DNA of 64,000 nt, taken from positions 9,261,846 to 9,325,845 of the forward strand of contig OX393570.1 of assembly GCA_947652115.1 (NCBI GenBank), read 5' to 3'. Below are positions 46,001 to 58,000 of this stretch, piece after piece. How positions within the stretch are numbered: position 1 is the first letter of the stretch; every line of letters begins with the position of its first letter. The notes beneath the pieces are model-generated. The model saw only the letters and a list, made by a program, of their open reading frames with translations, made no database searches and had not been told where the DNA came from. The translations under genes and the position numbers were made by a program. The stretch comes from Blastomussa wellsi (taxonomy: Eukaryota; Cnidaria; Anthozoa; Scleractinia; Plerogyridae).

Positions 46001-49000
46001 TGCGTTGTGTTCTTGGGCAAGACACTTTACTTTCACAGTGCCTCTCTTCACCCAGGTGTATAAATGGGTACCGGCGAATTTATTGCTGGGGGGTGACCCT
46101 GCGATGGACTAGCATCCCATCCAGGGGGGAGTAGAAATACTCTCTGTCGCTTCATGCTACAGAAACCGGGATAAGCTCCGGCCTGATGGGTCACTAGGCC
46201 CGACTGCAGACTTACCTTACCCACTATATGAGGTCCAAGCAACAATTCTCCCTCTAGACTGTATGACTAACTTTTCAAGGAGTTAACTCTTAAAAATCAC
46301 TGTTTCGTGGACAAGTCCTGACCATGCACATCGCTGTTTGAATACTTGAAAGGTGTATTGGAATTTTAGTTATTAACTACGAAGTAAGACAAGAGTTTTT
46401 AGACGGCAATTACTAACATCAGGTAGTCAGTATGCTTTATATTATTGTCGGTCCAATATTTCTAAGCATTTAACCTCTACACCCAATCTTAAAGTTGGGC
46501 AATCTGATCATGAACCTATTATATATTAGCGGGTTAGGCTACCAGTGGGAAATTACCGGTCTCTAGTCTTCGGCTGCAGCAAGGATCTCGATGCGTACGA
46601 TCATCCGATACCGAGGTGGCCTCCTTCTATAAGCCTGGCGGTTTCTTGGAGGTCTCCTCGCCTTACTATTCCACTTCAACTGTAACTCTATAATTCATAT
46701 TCATTGTGACGAATTAACGATGATGATGATTCACCTGCCATTCCTGCCATTAGCTGAGTCGAAATCTTTGAAGGGCTTCAGATTCTAAGCGAAGACATAG
46801 ACGTTCCGGTTCGATGATGCGTTTGTTTCGTGACATTTTTTTGTCATTCGTTTCAGAATACACTTAAAGTGACTATACGGCCAAAAGCGATTGTTTTGGA
46901 TTTGGTATCTCTAGAATGCGTAGAAAACTATTCTGAAAATTTTTTTTCGATTCCGTCACTTTTCACCCCAAAATCAAGCTTTAAATTTCCCGCCTTGGCA
47001 ACGCCCAATGAAGTTGACCGCGTGATCGAAGATTGGTGATGAATGACGTCACTTCAGGCAATTCCTTTCTTTGTGTCAGCAGAATTTGAACACCTCACAA
47101 CAACACATTTATCATTCATATTATTCGGATGAAATCCGTTACAATTAATTATGTTTCTGAATTAACAGTAAAATGAACTGACGGGAAGATTTGACGCTTC
47201 TTGACTTGACGTCACGGCCCGTTCTAGAACCAGGATTCTTTTTTAGTAGCTACTCGCGGTCATCTTCATTGGGCGTGGCCGACGCGGGAACTTTAAAGCT
47301 ATAATTTGTGGCAAGAAAGTTGCGGAATCCAAAAAATAAAATTGGAATACTTGCTTATGCAATATAAAGATACCAAAATCATAAAAACCCTGTAGGCCAT
47401 ATAGATACTTTAACCCAGCTGGTTTATTAAATACCTGATAACGTTGTATTGCGTGAAAAGTTCACACATGTACAATCTAGTTGTTTGTGGGATGGTGCCG
47501 TTAAACAGATTTTTATGACACAAAGTTGACTTCTGTTTGCTATAAATAGCAGTGATCCTCATCTTGCCAGACGCCTCAGTTGTTCATGTGTTGCGTTATA
47601 GATTCTCCTCAACAAATCTCCTTGGCTCCTGATCCAGCAGTCGTGAGACTTAACCAGACCTTAACACTCACTTGTAGGGCTGACGCTCTTCCACCACCTC
47701 GATACTTGTGGAAATTTAATGGAAAAATTCTGAATAACCCTGTGCAGAACACTTTGGCATTAACAAATGCAGAAGTAAAAGATGCTGGGAGTTACACTTG
47801 CAAGGCAGAAAACTTTTATGGCAGCACGGAAACAACGAGAGTGGTCAATGTAGAATGTAGGTCTATTCATGATCATTCTGTGATGGTGTATTGCACATAG
47901 CCAATTTAAAATGCTTTTATACAGTTAGTCCGTAATGATCTATTGATGGCAATAGATCTGTGTATATAGTTGGATGTTATCTCGTAAGACCAGGTTCAAG
48001 AACAAAAAAGAAGTATAAAACGTTTATAATTTAACTCCATTGTACAGTCAGACCGCGGTCTTAAAGTCAGTCAGTCATATTCAGTCAGTCGGTCGGTCGG
48101 TCGGTCGGTCAGTCAGTCAGTCAGTCAGTCAGTCAGTCAAGTCAGTCAGTCAGTCATATTCAGTCAGTCGGTAGGTCGGTCGGTCAGTCAGTCAGTCAGC
48201 CAGTCAGTTTGGCAGTCAGGCGATCAGGCAGTTAGCAGTTAAATAAATAAATAGACGGACATACATACATATAGATATACAGAAATGCAGGAAAAGAGAG
48301 AGTTAAATTCAAGGTAAACGTCTGAAGGAGTTTTTCCGTTCTAAAATAAATTGGAGCACTTTGCTACTGCAACACTATTCAAAGTTATTTTTTCTTCACC
48401 GAGATAATGAAAGTCTAAAAACGTCGAAATCTTGTACTTGCTGGTCTAATTTCCATTTTCTCAGACCAACCAACAGTTCAAACATTCTCAACTGGAACTC
48501 CTAACAACACCGTAGTGCAAGGAGCAACAGTGAATCTTACGTGCATAGCAAATGGTTATCCTGCTCCAACATACATCATCAAACGAGGGAATGCAATGGT
48601 CAATAGTACAGGAGGAAGGTTTGTGATCACCAACATACAGCTCATTGAAGAGGATTATACATACAGCTGTCAGCCAAACAACACCGTAGGAAGGGGCCCA
48701 GTAAAACAACTGAAGATCACTGTGCAAGGTGAGTATTAGAGCCATTCCAACTAAAATAACGTGCTTAAAGCAAATACCGCAATGTGCCCCATTTCTGCTG
48801 CGAAAGGGAGAAGACGCTGTGGCCAAACTTTTAGATACGAAATAAATATGGCTTCCTTTTGCAAACCTATGAATTAGATATATTATTATTATCTGTAATT
48901 TATATTATTAGTTTAATTCATCGTTTGCTTTTTAGTTTATTCGTACATTTTTGTACCAAACGGTTTTGGATGCAATTGTCTCTGGCTTCTCCACATGTAA

Positions 49001-52000
49001 CGTCCAGTGTACATGCAACTTGAAGCAGGGATGAGTTTTTGAAGTATTAAAAGCGCTATATAGGGACATGCTAAAGTTAATAAGGCCTTTTATTATCCGA
49101 CTGTGCTTTGTAGAGTACAAATAACGCCCAAAACGAGTACAAATATCACGCGGTATTCGTACTCCAGAGAACCGGTTAGAAATTCGCCCACACGGATATA
49201 ACAAAACCTCTAATAAGATATATTACTCCGTGCTCGGAGAAAAGAGACACAAAAGTGGTTCTCGTGAGAAAGATAAGACTCAATTAAATACCCTGAGACT
49301 CATAGTCTTATGAGCATCAGAATTCATATGGAGTTCATTATTTGTTAATTAAATTACCGACGTATGCAGCAGAGGGAGGAAATTAGTCAAATTCTTCAAT
49401 TCAGGTAGCCAGGCCAATATTAAACTCTACTGATAGATAATTTTGTAAATACTCCTATGTAACCGAAGGGGGGAAATAAAGCTTGTTGCTGCTGTTTTTG
49501 CCTGACTTTTCACAGTTCCTCCAACACTCAATCGAACGCTGCCAGCAGCCAAACGAACAAAGAAAGAACATGAAACAGTACCCTACGCTTGTACAGCTAC
49601 AGCCAAACCAGCTGCAGACATTATGTGGATGCTGGATGGAAAGCCTCTGGCAGACAAACCACTTTACGATATCTCTTCAATTATAACACAACCATCACAA
49701 TCCAATAAGGTATGGGAGACCCAATCATATCTCACCATCAGAAACATAACCTGGAGACAAGGTGGTACTTATTCCTGTCTGGCCTTTAACGTTGCTGGAC
49801 AAACTCGACAAGATACTGAACTTGAAATCGAGTGTAAGTACATTTTAGAAGTTTACAATCTAGTTCTGAGAGAAACGGTGATGTAATGCGAAACTATGGT
49901 ACTTAGATTGAGCCTGTAGATTTTATTCTTGTGTTCCAACATTTTCTCTATGTACCGTCTTAGGGTTAATCTGCGACATACATATGATCCCATCCGTAAC
50001 AGAAGTAATACTGCTAGTAACTGCAATTCATTATAAACGCTTCCAGTACTTAATTGGTGAAATCTAGTAACAGTTAAAACGTAAATAAACATGAGACTTT
50101 ATTTTTGCTATGAAAGCGTATCCATGCGCGCTTGTATTCGCGTGCCATTCTGAGATGAAACCTTTCGTACGTTAGTGGGCAAGCATTGCGACCTCTAAGA
50201 TTCTTGTAGAAAGCGGTTATTGAACCTTTGGTTCTTTTTGTGAAGTTGTTTTAAGGATACTGTAAGGCTGTTCAATATGGACTAAAAAATATCAGAAGTT
50301 AAAAGGAAGCCAGGAAAATCCGTCCATACCAAATTAAATATCCAAGCCGTGTTGACAAGACTTCTGGGTCCGCGTTTCCTACTATATTCGTAGGCATCAT
50401 TGGGAACAAAGCTCAAATCAATCGTTAGGAATTTTAGCGTTAGTATTAAATGATTTCCTTTTTGCCTCCAGATCGGCCAGTTGTTCAATCTTTTGACGAT
50501 CATCCTAAAAACCTCACCCTTGAAGAAGGGCAAGCTGCGACGTTCACTTGTAAAACAATCGGCAATCCAGCCACTCAAACACAAAGGTGGCAGTTCAATG
50601 GAGTCGACATGCCGGGACAAGGTTGCAGAGGATGCCTTATAACAACTTTCACAAAACTTAAAGTCAATCGGTCTGATACGGGATGGTATTCCTGCATTGG
50701 AACAAATACCTTAGGAGAAGGACCTCCTGCAAGGGCACATCTGTTAGTTAAATGTAAGTTATCAGGCATCTGTATTGTTCAACAGTAAAGGATAAATATT
50801 GCTACCCAAGTGTTTGAGTCCCAGTTCACAGCCTAGCCTTTTTTGTGCCTCTATCATTCTGCTCTCTGTCATTACCTACCAATTAGAAGACGTCTTAACA
50901 ACTTGGGGAAGATGGTATCCAAGGATTTCTTTGTACACAGTCTTTCCATGAAGAAAGAGAGATAGACAAAGCTTACCAACAGTATGATTTGTTACTCAGC
51001 GCTTAAAGACCTTCCGCACAGCGAGTTTGTGTTTCCGTGTAATTTTTTGCAAATCTGTTTTAATCGTGGGAAGTCTATCTGCTGATTTCAGTATCATAAA
51101 TTAACTTTGCTCAATTAATATATCCATTGACATTAATCATAATATTTGAGTTCAGGTCAACTTTAGAGTTGTAGCAATATATGTGAAATCCATTATATAG
51201 CTGGTATCTATGTACCTCTTAACAGATCGGCCCCAAATTACGAACGTTCCACAAAGCCGAGTGTACACAGTAAATGAAACAAACAATATTTCCATGGTTT
51301 GCCGGGCAGACAGTATGCCACAATCTGCAATCACTTGGATCAAGACAGGAAACGGCGAGATTCTGGCACATGGTGAACAATTTCATATTTTCAATACAAG
51401 TAGCCGTGATGACGGTACGTACAGTTGTATTGCAAAGAACTATCTTGGCAACGATACGAGGGAAATCAATTTAAACGTTCAGAGTAAGTACAACTTCCGT
51501 ATTTACTTAGTTCCCATCTGTCAGTAATTCTCTGGGAGAATAGGGCCTGCTGCCATTAAATATTTAGTTATCCATAAAAGACGTCTCTCCAAATTAGCCT
51601 GGACGAGAGCGTCCATTGCACTCTGAGCGAGATAACTCATCCCGATGATGACGTCATTACGTTTCTATTCACAGTCCTCTGCTCAGGTGCTTTCCATTGA
51701 TCCCTAACCGAAGAGCGATATAAATTTATTGTTATATTACAAACTTTCAGTTGCTGTGGTATTTTAACAACTTGTGACATGCTGCAGTATATTAAACAGA
51801 GAATTGACTCCCAATCAGATAAAATGTTAATAATATCAAATGACGACTGCAGATGGAAGTGCATGACATTATGCGACAAATGAGAACTTTAAATTTATTT
51901 CATTAAAAACAATCAATTTTCAGATTCTCGTTAAATTACATACTCTGTTATAATGGCAAGACTTCATTTCTCTCTGTAGTTCTCTTAATTGTGAAAAGAG

Positions 52001-55000
52001 TTCCCGTTTAATTATTGCGATATTTTACATTTTTCAAAACTGTGTGCATTTTTTTGTCACAGCCCGCCCAGTTATTGTCTCTACAGCCACTACAGTGACC
52101 CAGATACCCGGCGCTGAAGGCGAGCAGGTTGAGTTGACTTGCATCGCCAGTGGCAAGCCGTTACCCTCCCTGTCGTGGAAAAGACAACTTAATGGAGATG
52201 ATCTGACCTCATTAAATGACGATAAAGTTCAGAGCATCACCGTAAGAAAGTACACCAGTGTTATGAAAGTCATTGTCAGTGCAGTTAGCGAGAAGTTCTA
52301 CTGTATTGCTGTGAACCTTCTAGGAAATGATAACCAGGAATACACTATAAGGAAGAAAGGTGAGTGCAAATTACACGCATTTCTAATACCGTCGACTATA
52401 CGAGTTGAAAAAGTTCTACCTTTTCAGGGGTGGATCTAGGGGACGGATGAGGGAGTGCGCACTCCCTGGGATGACCTTTGGATTTCTAATATGACTATTT
52501 TTCTGTGGTCATTGCTTAGTGGTATATCCTCTTCTGAGAAAAATTCTGGATCCGCCCCTGCTTTTACAAGTATTGGGAGAAGACAATTTGCATGAGTCAA
52601 CTGGGCAAACAGAGTTTTGCAGTGTAAAAGTGCATCTCATTTTGATTAGTTACCTCAAGATGTCGCTGAAAACGATTCGTATGGAACAAGCGGATGCAAT
52701 AAGTCTCATTACATGTAACAATTGAGCCTAAAACAAACGCACTACATATGAATACCTCATTCTTTAACCCATGAGCCGAAAAAAGCGCTCTTCACATTTA
52801 GTAGTGTGAGACTAATGGACCTCACAATAACCAAATAATGAAATTACTGTAACCCATAAACGCACACTCGCAGACCCATTCAGATGTCAGACGCACAAGA
52901 GTTTGTCCTCTTATGCTTAAAAGGAAAAACTGTAAATTAATGTTTAGACGCATTTTTATAACGATAATGGTAATAATATGATTAACGTATATTTACGCGA
53001 TATAGATCTTAAAGGCTGACCGTCTCAGCTTTAAGGTCCTCGTTGGTATTATGAAAAATAAACAATTTTGTATTTTTCATGACAATGACATGGTTTCTTA
53101 GCTTGGGACAAGGCTTCTCGGCGCTCCATACGACAAATTTGTTTCATTATCCCAGGATCATGGTTTCTTAGTATCACTATTACCTCTTTTTAACTCTGGT
53201 GCAATACTATGTAAAGGGTAAAGGAAAGTCTGTATACGAGTCTGGTGGCCCATCAGGCCGGAACTTATCCCGGTTACTACTCTCCCCTTTGATGGGATGC
53301 TTGTGCATAGGTACTCATTTAATACACTTGAGTGAGGAGAGGCACTATATGGCATTAGCACACAACGCAGTGCCCCGGCCAGGACTCGACCCCGGATCCA
53401 ATTCGATCCGGAGTCCAGCGCACTGACCATTGGGCCACAAATGGCCATTTTCTTGACAGGTACCCCAGATTCTCCACGGGATGTGAAACTGGTGGCATTT
53501 CAGGTAGATGGTGCTAAAACTGTGAGTGTGAACGTCAGTTGGACACCTGGTTACAGTGGAGGATATGACCAAGTTTTTACAGTCCATTATCGTGTTAAAG
53601 GAAGTGGCTCAGATTTAGTGGAACAATCTGCTGGACGTCCTGACAATAATATGTGCACTGTTCAAGGATTATACCCCAAGACAGAATACGAATTCACTGT
53701 TCAAGCTTCAAATCAAGCTGGTAAAAGTCAAGCTTCAGTCTTGACACAAGTTAAGACACCAGGTAATGACTGCAAAAGCACAGTTGAATTATAAATTTTG
53801 AGTTTTAATCTTGCTTTCAATTATACCTCACGGTTTCTGTGCATGATATTTTAGTGTCTTCAGTACCACCGGATATTGGAACAGGTATGTTTTGGAAATT
53901 GTCAGTTATCTGGTATTTTGAAATTGTCCCATAGCCAGTAATAACCACTCAACCTGTTGAATGCTTATCCAACCCGACGGCACGAAAACTTGGCTTTGTT
54001 CAACTTTTGATTCGGGTCAAAAGTGCGACAAATATGGATGACTATCTTTGACACTGATGTCAAAGGTCAAAAGACAGTTTGGACATCAGCTCTACCTGAG
54101 ATTTGACGCGCGTCAAAGTAACCTTTGCAAAAGTCAAAGAAACATTCCACTACAGCCTTGAAAACCTTTGATAAACGACAAAGGCGTACTATAGCCACCT
54201 CTGACCGTATGCTAAAGTTTTGGCAAGGACACCTTTACCACCTTTGACCCAGGTCAAAGGCAACGTTTCCTGTGGATTTTTTATATTTGCTTTGTTGTTT
54301 TATCTTTTAGTCGAAGCAACAAGAATTTCAGATGATGCCACAGTAATCTTGGTGACATGGACGGTTTCAGATCCAGAAGTAACAACACTGAGTCTTGAGA
54401 TCCAAGAGGGAGGAGAGGGACAGTGGCAACCTGTCAAAGGAGCAAGTGGTCTGACTAGATCACCAACAGAGTTTAGAGTGACTGATCTCAAGGCTGACGA
54501 GAGATACAAGTTTAGAATGGACATGAGGCGACCAGGGGAACGCAATCCTGTTTATGTGTTGAGCGAAATAGGTGTGTCATTATTTAGCAAGCAACCACAG
54601 CGTTAATTCTAAAATGCTTCCAAAAACATTCGTGGCAACAGTAATAGCCCAATTTTCACAGGCTGGACTTCTTTGCGACACTCCAGTAAATGAACACTTA
54701 ATGATTTCATCTTCTACAAATCAGATTTTTTGGGCAGCATGAGAAAATTTGGGCAAGGCAACTTGGGAGAATTTTTTGGGGAAATGGTTCACCCCCCACC
54801 TTGGCAAAAAAAGTGCCCGTGCGCCTATGAAAACTCGCAGTTGAACAGATTACGGCGATATTCCTATAAATTCTCAAAGTGGCTACCGTGACGGTACCGT
54901 AGCACATACGTAGTCTGAAATAGGTGTAACGTGGTGTAAAATGGCCTGTCTGTAGATTGTCACATCATTGTAGCATCACTTTAAAATCCTTGTAACAGTG

Positions 55001-58000
55001 CCCCTTTATGAAAATCCGTATAACAGGTTGTGTTAAGAATATTGGAAATGGTCATTGTGTTTTTAGTTCCAGCTGGTCCTATTCCAGGAAAGAGAGAAGA
55101 TGACAAACTACTCTCAGATTGGATGATTGCTGCCATTGCTGGGGCCGCTGGTGTATTTCTCCTTGCCATTGTTGTTCTTTGCCTTTGTTTCTTTAAGCGC
55201 CATCGCAAGAAGGCTAATGGAGGTATGGCATTCCTTTTAACGAAACACTCAGCTCAATGGTTACACGTTTAAAGTCAAGAAACCGAATTCCTTCTGCGAT
55301 TTAATTGGTCTAAATGCATGTTGATTAGGCCTCTTCGAATTGTCGGAGTGCAATGTTTTCCCGCTGTATACTGGAGTTAGGCCGCGATCACGAACTCTTA
55401 CCATGATATATAGCACCGAGTAGCATGACCTCTATAAATGGAATTTATGTATGTCTGCCGTTAAAACACAATGAGCGCGAGGTAGGTTTGGTATCAGAAT
55501 GCCAAACAAGGAATCTTGGCGTTATTCTATGCAAAATGATTTGGATTTCATCCTTTTGTTCCAGATTATCTGGTACTTAAAGAGTAATAACAAATTACCA
55601 AATTAGCAAATCCTTGATATGTCTTTGTTTCCTTTGTAGCTGACAATGCTAACAAGCATCCAACGTCAAGGTAAATTCCGCATCATATTGCACACACTGT
55701 TCAAAGTTTCGAAGTAACTGCACTTGTTTTTTCCAGGGTAAGCATTTGCATGCTTTGCTTGTTCTAGGGTGGGAAGCCCCCAAAACGGCAAATGAAACAT
55801 TCGCTCCGACGAAGGGCTAACGCTCGAAACGTCAGCTCTTGAATCTCTTTACGGTGGCCAACCAGTTGATAAAACCAAATTATATTGTTATACTTCCCAC
55901 CGACGCAGCACCACAGTGTTTTTAGAAACTTACCCCCTCTGTTCAAATGAAACATAGGTTGTGTTTGGCAGGGTACTTTTCTTTTAAATAAGTAGTTTTG
56001 CTGCAATTTAAATTGAATATCAAGTTTTTTTGGTTTATATAATTACTTTCTGTTTTTAAGAGTTTTTCCCCGTTCGTTTTTATTAAAGCTATGTAGTTGG
56101 CGGCCCTGACGTCGCCTCTCCCACGGACTGTGGCCGTAGCTATGGAAGAGAATCCATTGAAGATGACCCATTCATTGTAGCGGCTTCTATACAGTCCTTG
56201 AACTCAGTGGATGGAAAAAAAGAAAAGCGGAATCCCAATATAAACTATGGATACTCGTCAGAAGGTAGGCTCGATTACCAGCCGCTGTTCGGAGCCTGCT
56301 AGTCAGAAGGTAGATCATGAGACAGTTTCGTCAGAGGATAAAGCATAAGATATCATATTGTCAGAAGGTACAGGTAAGGCAAAAGGGAAAGTTAGCATTT
56401 GAGTTGAACTAACTGGCCCATCCGGCCGGAACTTATTACGGCCTCTACAACATGAAGCGGCTAAGAGTGTTTTTAGTTTCCCCCTGGATAAGATGTCAGT
56501 TACACGAAATCCTATATGGACAAAGTCACTTTAAGAATAAATTATCTTGCCCAAGAACGTAACACCGGGCATGGCTCGAACTCGAACTGGGAGCAATCGT
56601 TCTGGAGCCCCATGCCCTAGCCATAAGGGACCTCATAAGTCCATCGGGCATCTAAAAGTAGGTACAGATAGAAAATTAATGAAACCATTAGAAATTAAAG
56701 GAGCATGTGACATCATACTTATGAAGTACAGCATGTAATGTCATGATTTGTAATCTCTAATAACATGGTCACAGAGTTGAACGTGCGATATCATTCTTTG
56801 AACTGAAGTAAAGGGCAGTTGCGTCTTGTCGCTGTATTGTGGCGGCTTGTGCGTGTGTAACAATAATAATAAGAAACAAAAGAAGAAATAATCCTGCTTG
56901 CCATGACTGCCGTATGTTAAATTTCAACAGTATTTGTGTTTGCTGCAGTTTTTTAAAGGTAAACTGTTTCACCGCATTGTACCACCATATATAGCTGAAC
57001 TGATTTTAAGGACGTTGGTGTGGGGCAGTGGGACAGTTGGTCTATCGACTCTCTCTCTCTCTCCCTAAGTAAATAGGTAGTCCTAAATTTCACTGGGGTC
57101 AGTAAACTTGGATCGCCGATATTCAGGGACAAGAGCATTTAGACTATGGTGGTGGTTTCCATGATCACATTTTGTTTATATCAGTCGCAAAGAGGAGAAT
57201 AAGAACGAATATCACAAAATAGGGAATGGAGAAAGACTACTTTACTGGGGTCCAACTGATACAAACACATCACCAAAGTTAACGACAGCTCGAAGTGAAA
57301 TGTTTTCACTGCAAGCCTCCTTTTGCAATATGTATTCACTTTGCAAACTTTTTCTTGTTTCTCCAACAAATAACACGAATGAAGTGCTCGACAGCCTTTG
57401 TTGTAGACGCTTTCTATAGCAAATATATAAACTTCGCAATCGAGAAATGCATTGTGAATGTTCTTTTAGAGATTAAAGATGCCTAATCTCGTTACCACTG
57501 ATTGACTAAATGTGAACCCGTTTTCCTCTACTTTCAGATTCTATCCGACAGCAACCTGAAATGCTCCTTAACCCAGGTTCCCGTTTATCGAGCAACGGTC
57601 GTATTTCACAGAGTAGTGGGGAAGGGGATTTGAACTCAGCTTACCCTGCAAGAGGACCACAGAGAGACTTTAAGACGTTTGGAACTTCATTTGAACTTGT
57701 TGGAACTGTGCCGCGACAGTAAGTTTAATTTAAAGACTGCAATTCACCTTTAAAATAATCAGCAAAAGCCAGAGTATCTTTACAAGACTGTCCAATTTAT
57801 TTGTAATATACAATGCTAGAAACTCCCAGTAAATATTAATAATCCAAAAGGATCAGTTGCTGCGTGGCACAACTAAACAGTGAAAAGTTCAAAATAGTAA
57901 TAATATTAAATTAAAATTTGATAGCAGACTTAAAGTCAGCACTAATGAAGGGCTAGGGCCGAAACGTCTGCTGTCAAGTTTTAATTTGGCGATATAAAAC

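Noticed and set aside
49483..49686. Open frame overlapping exon B7 in another frame
   Set aside because: Shadow of the real exon; the homologous frame gives the Ig domain conserved with A7.
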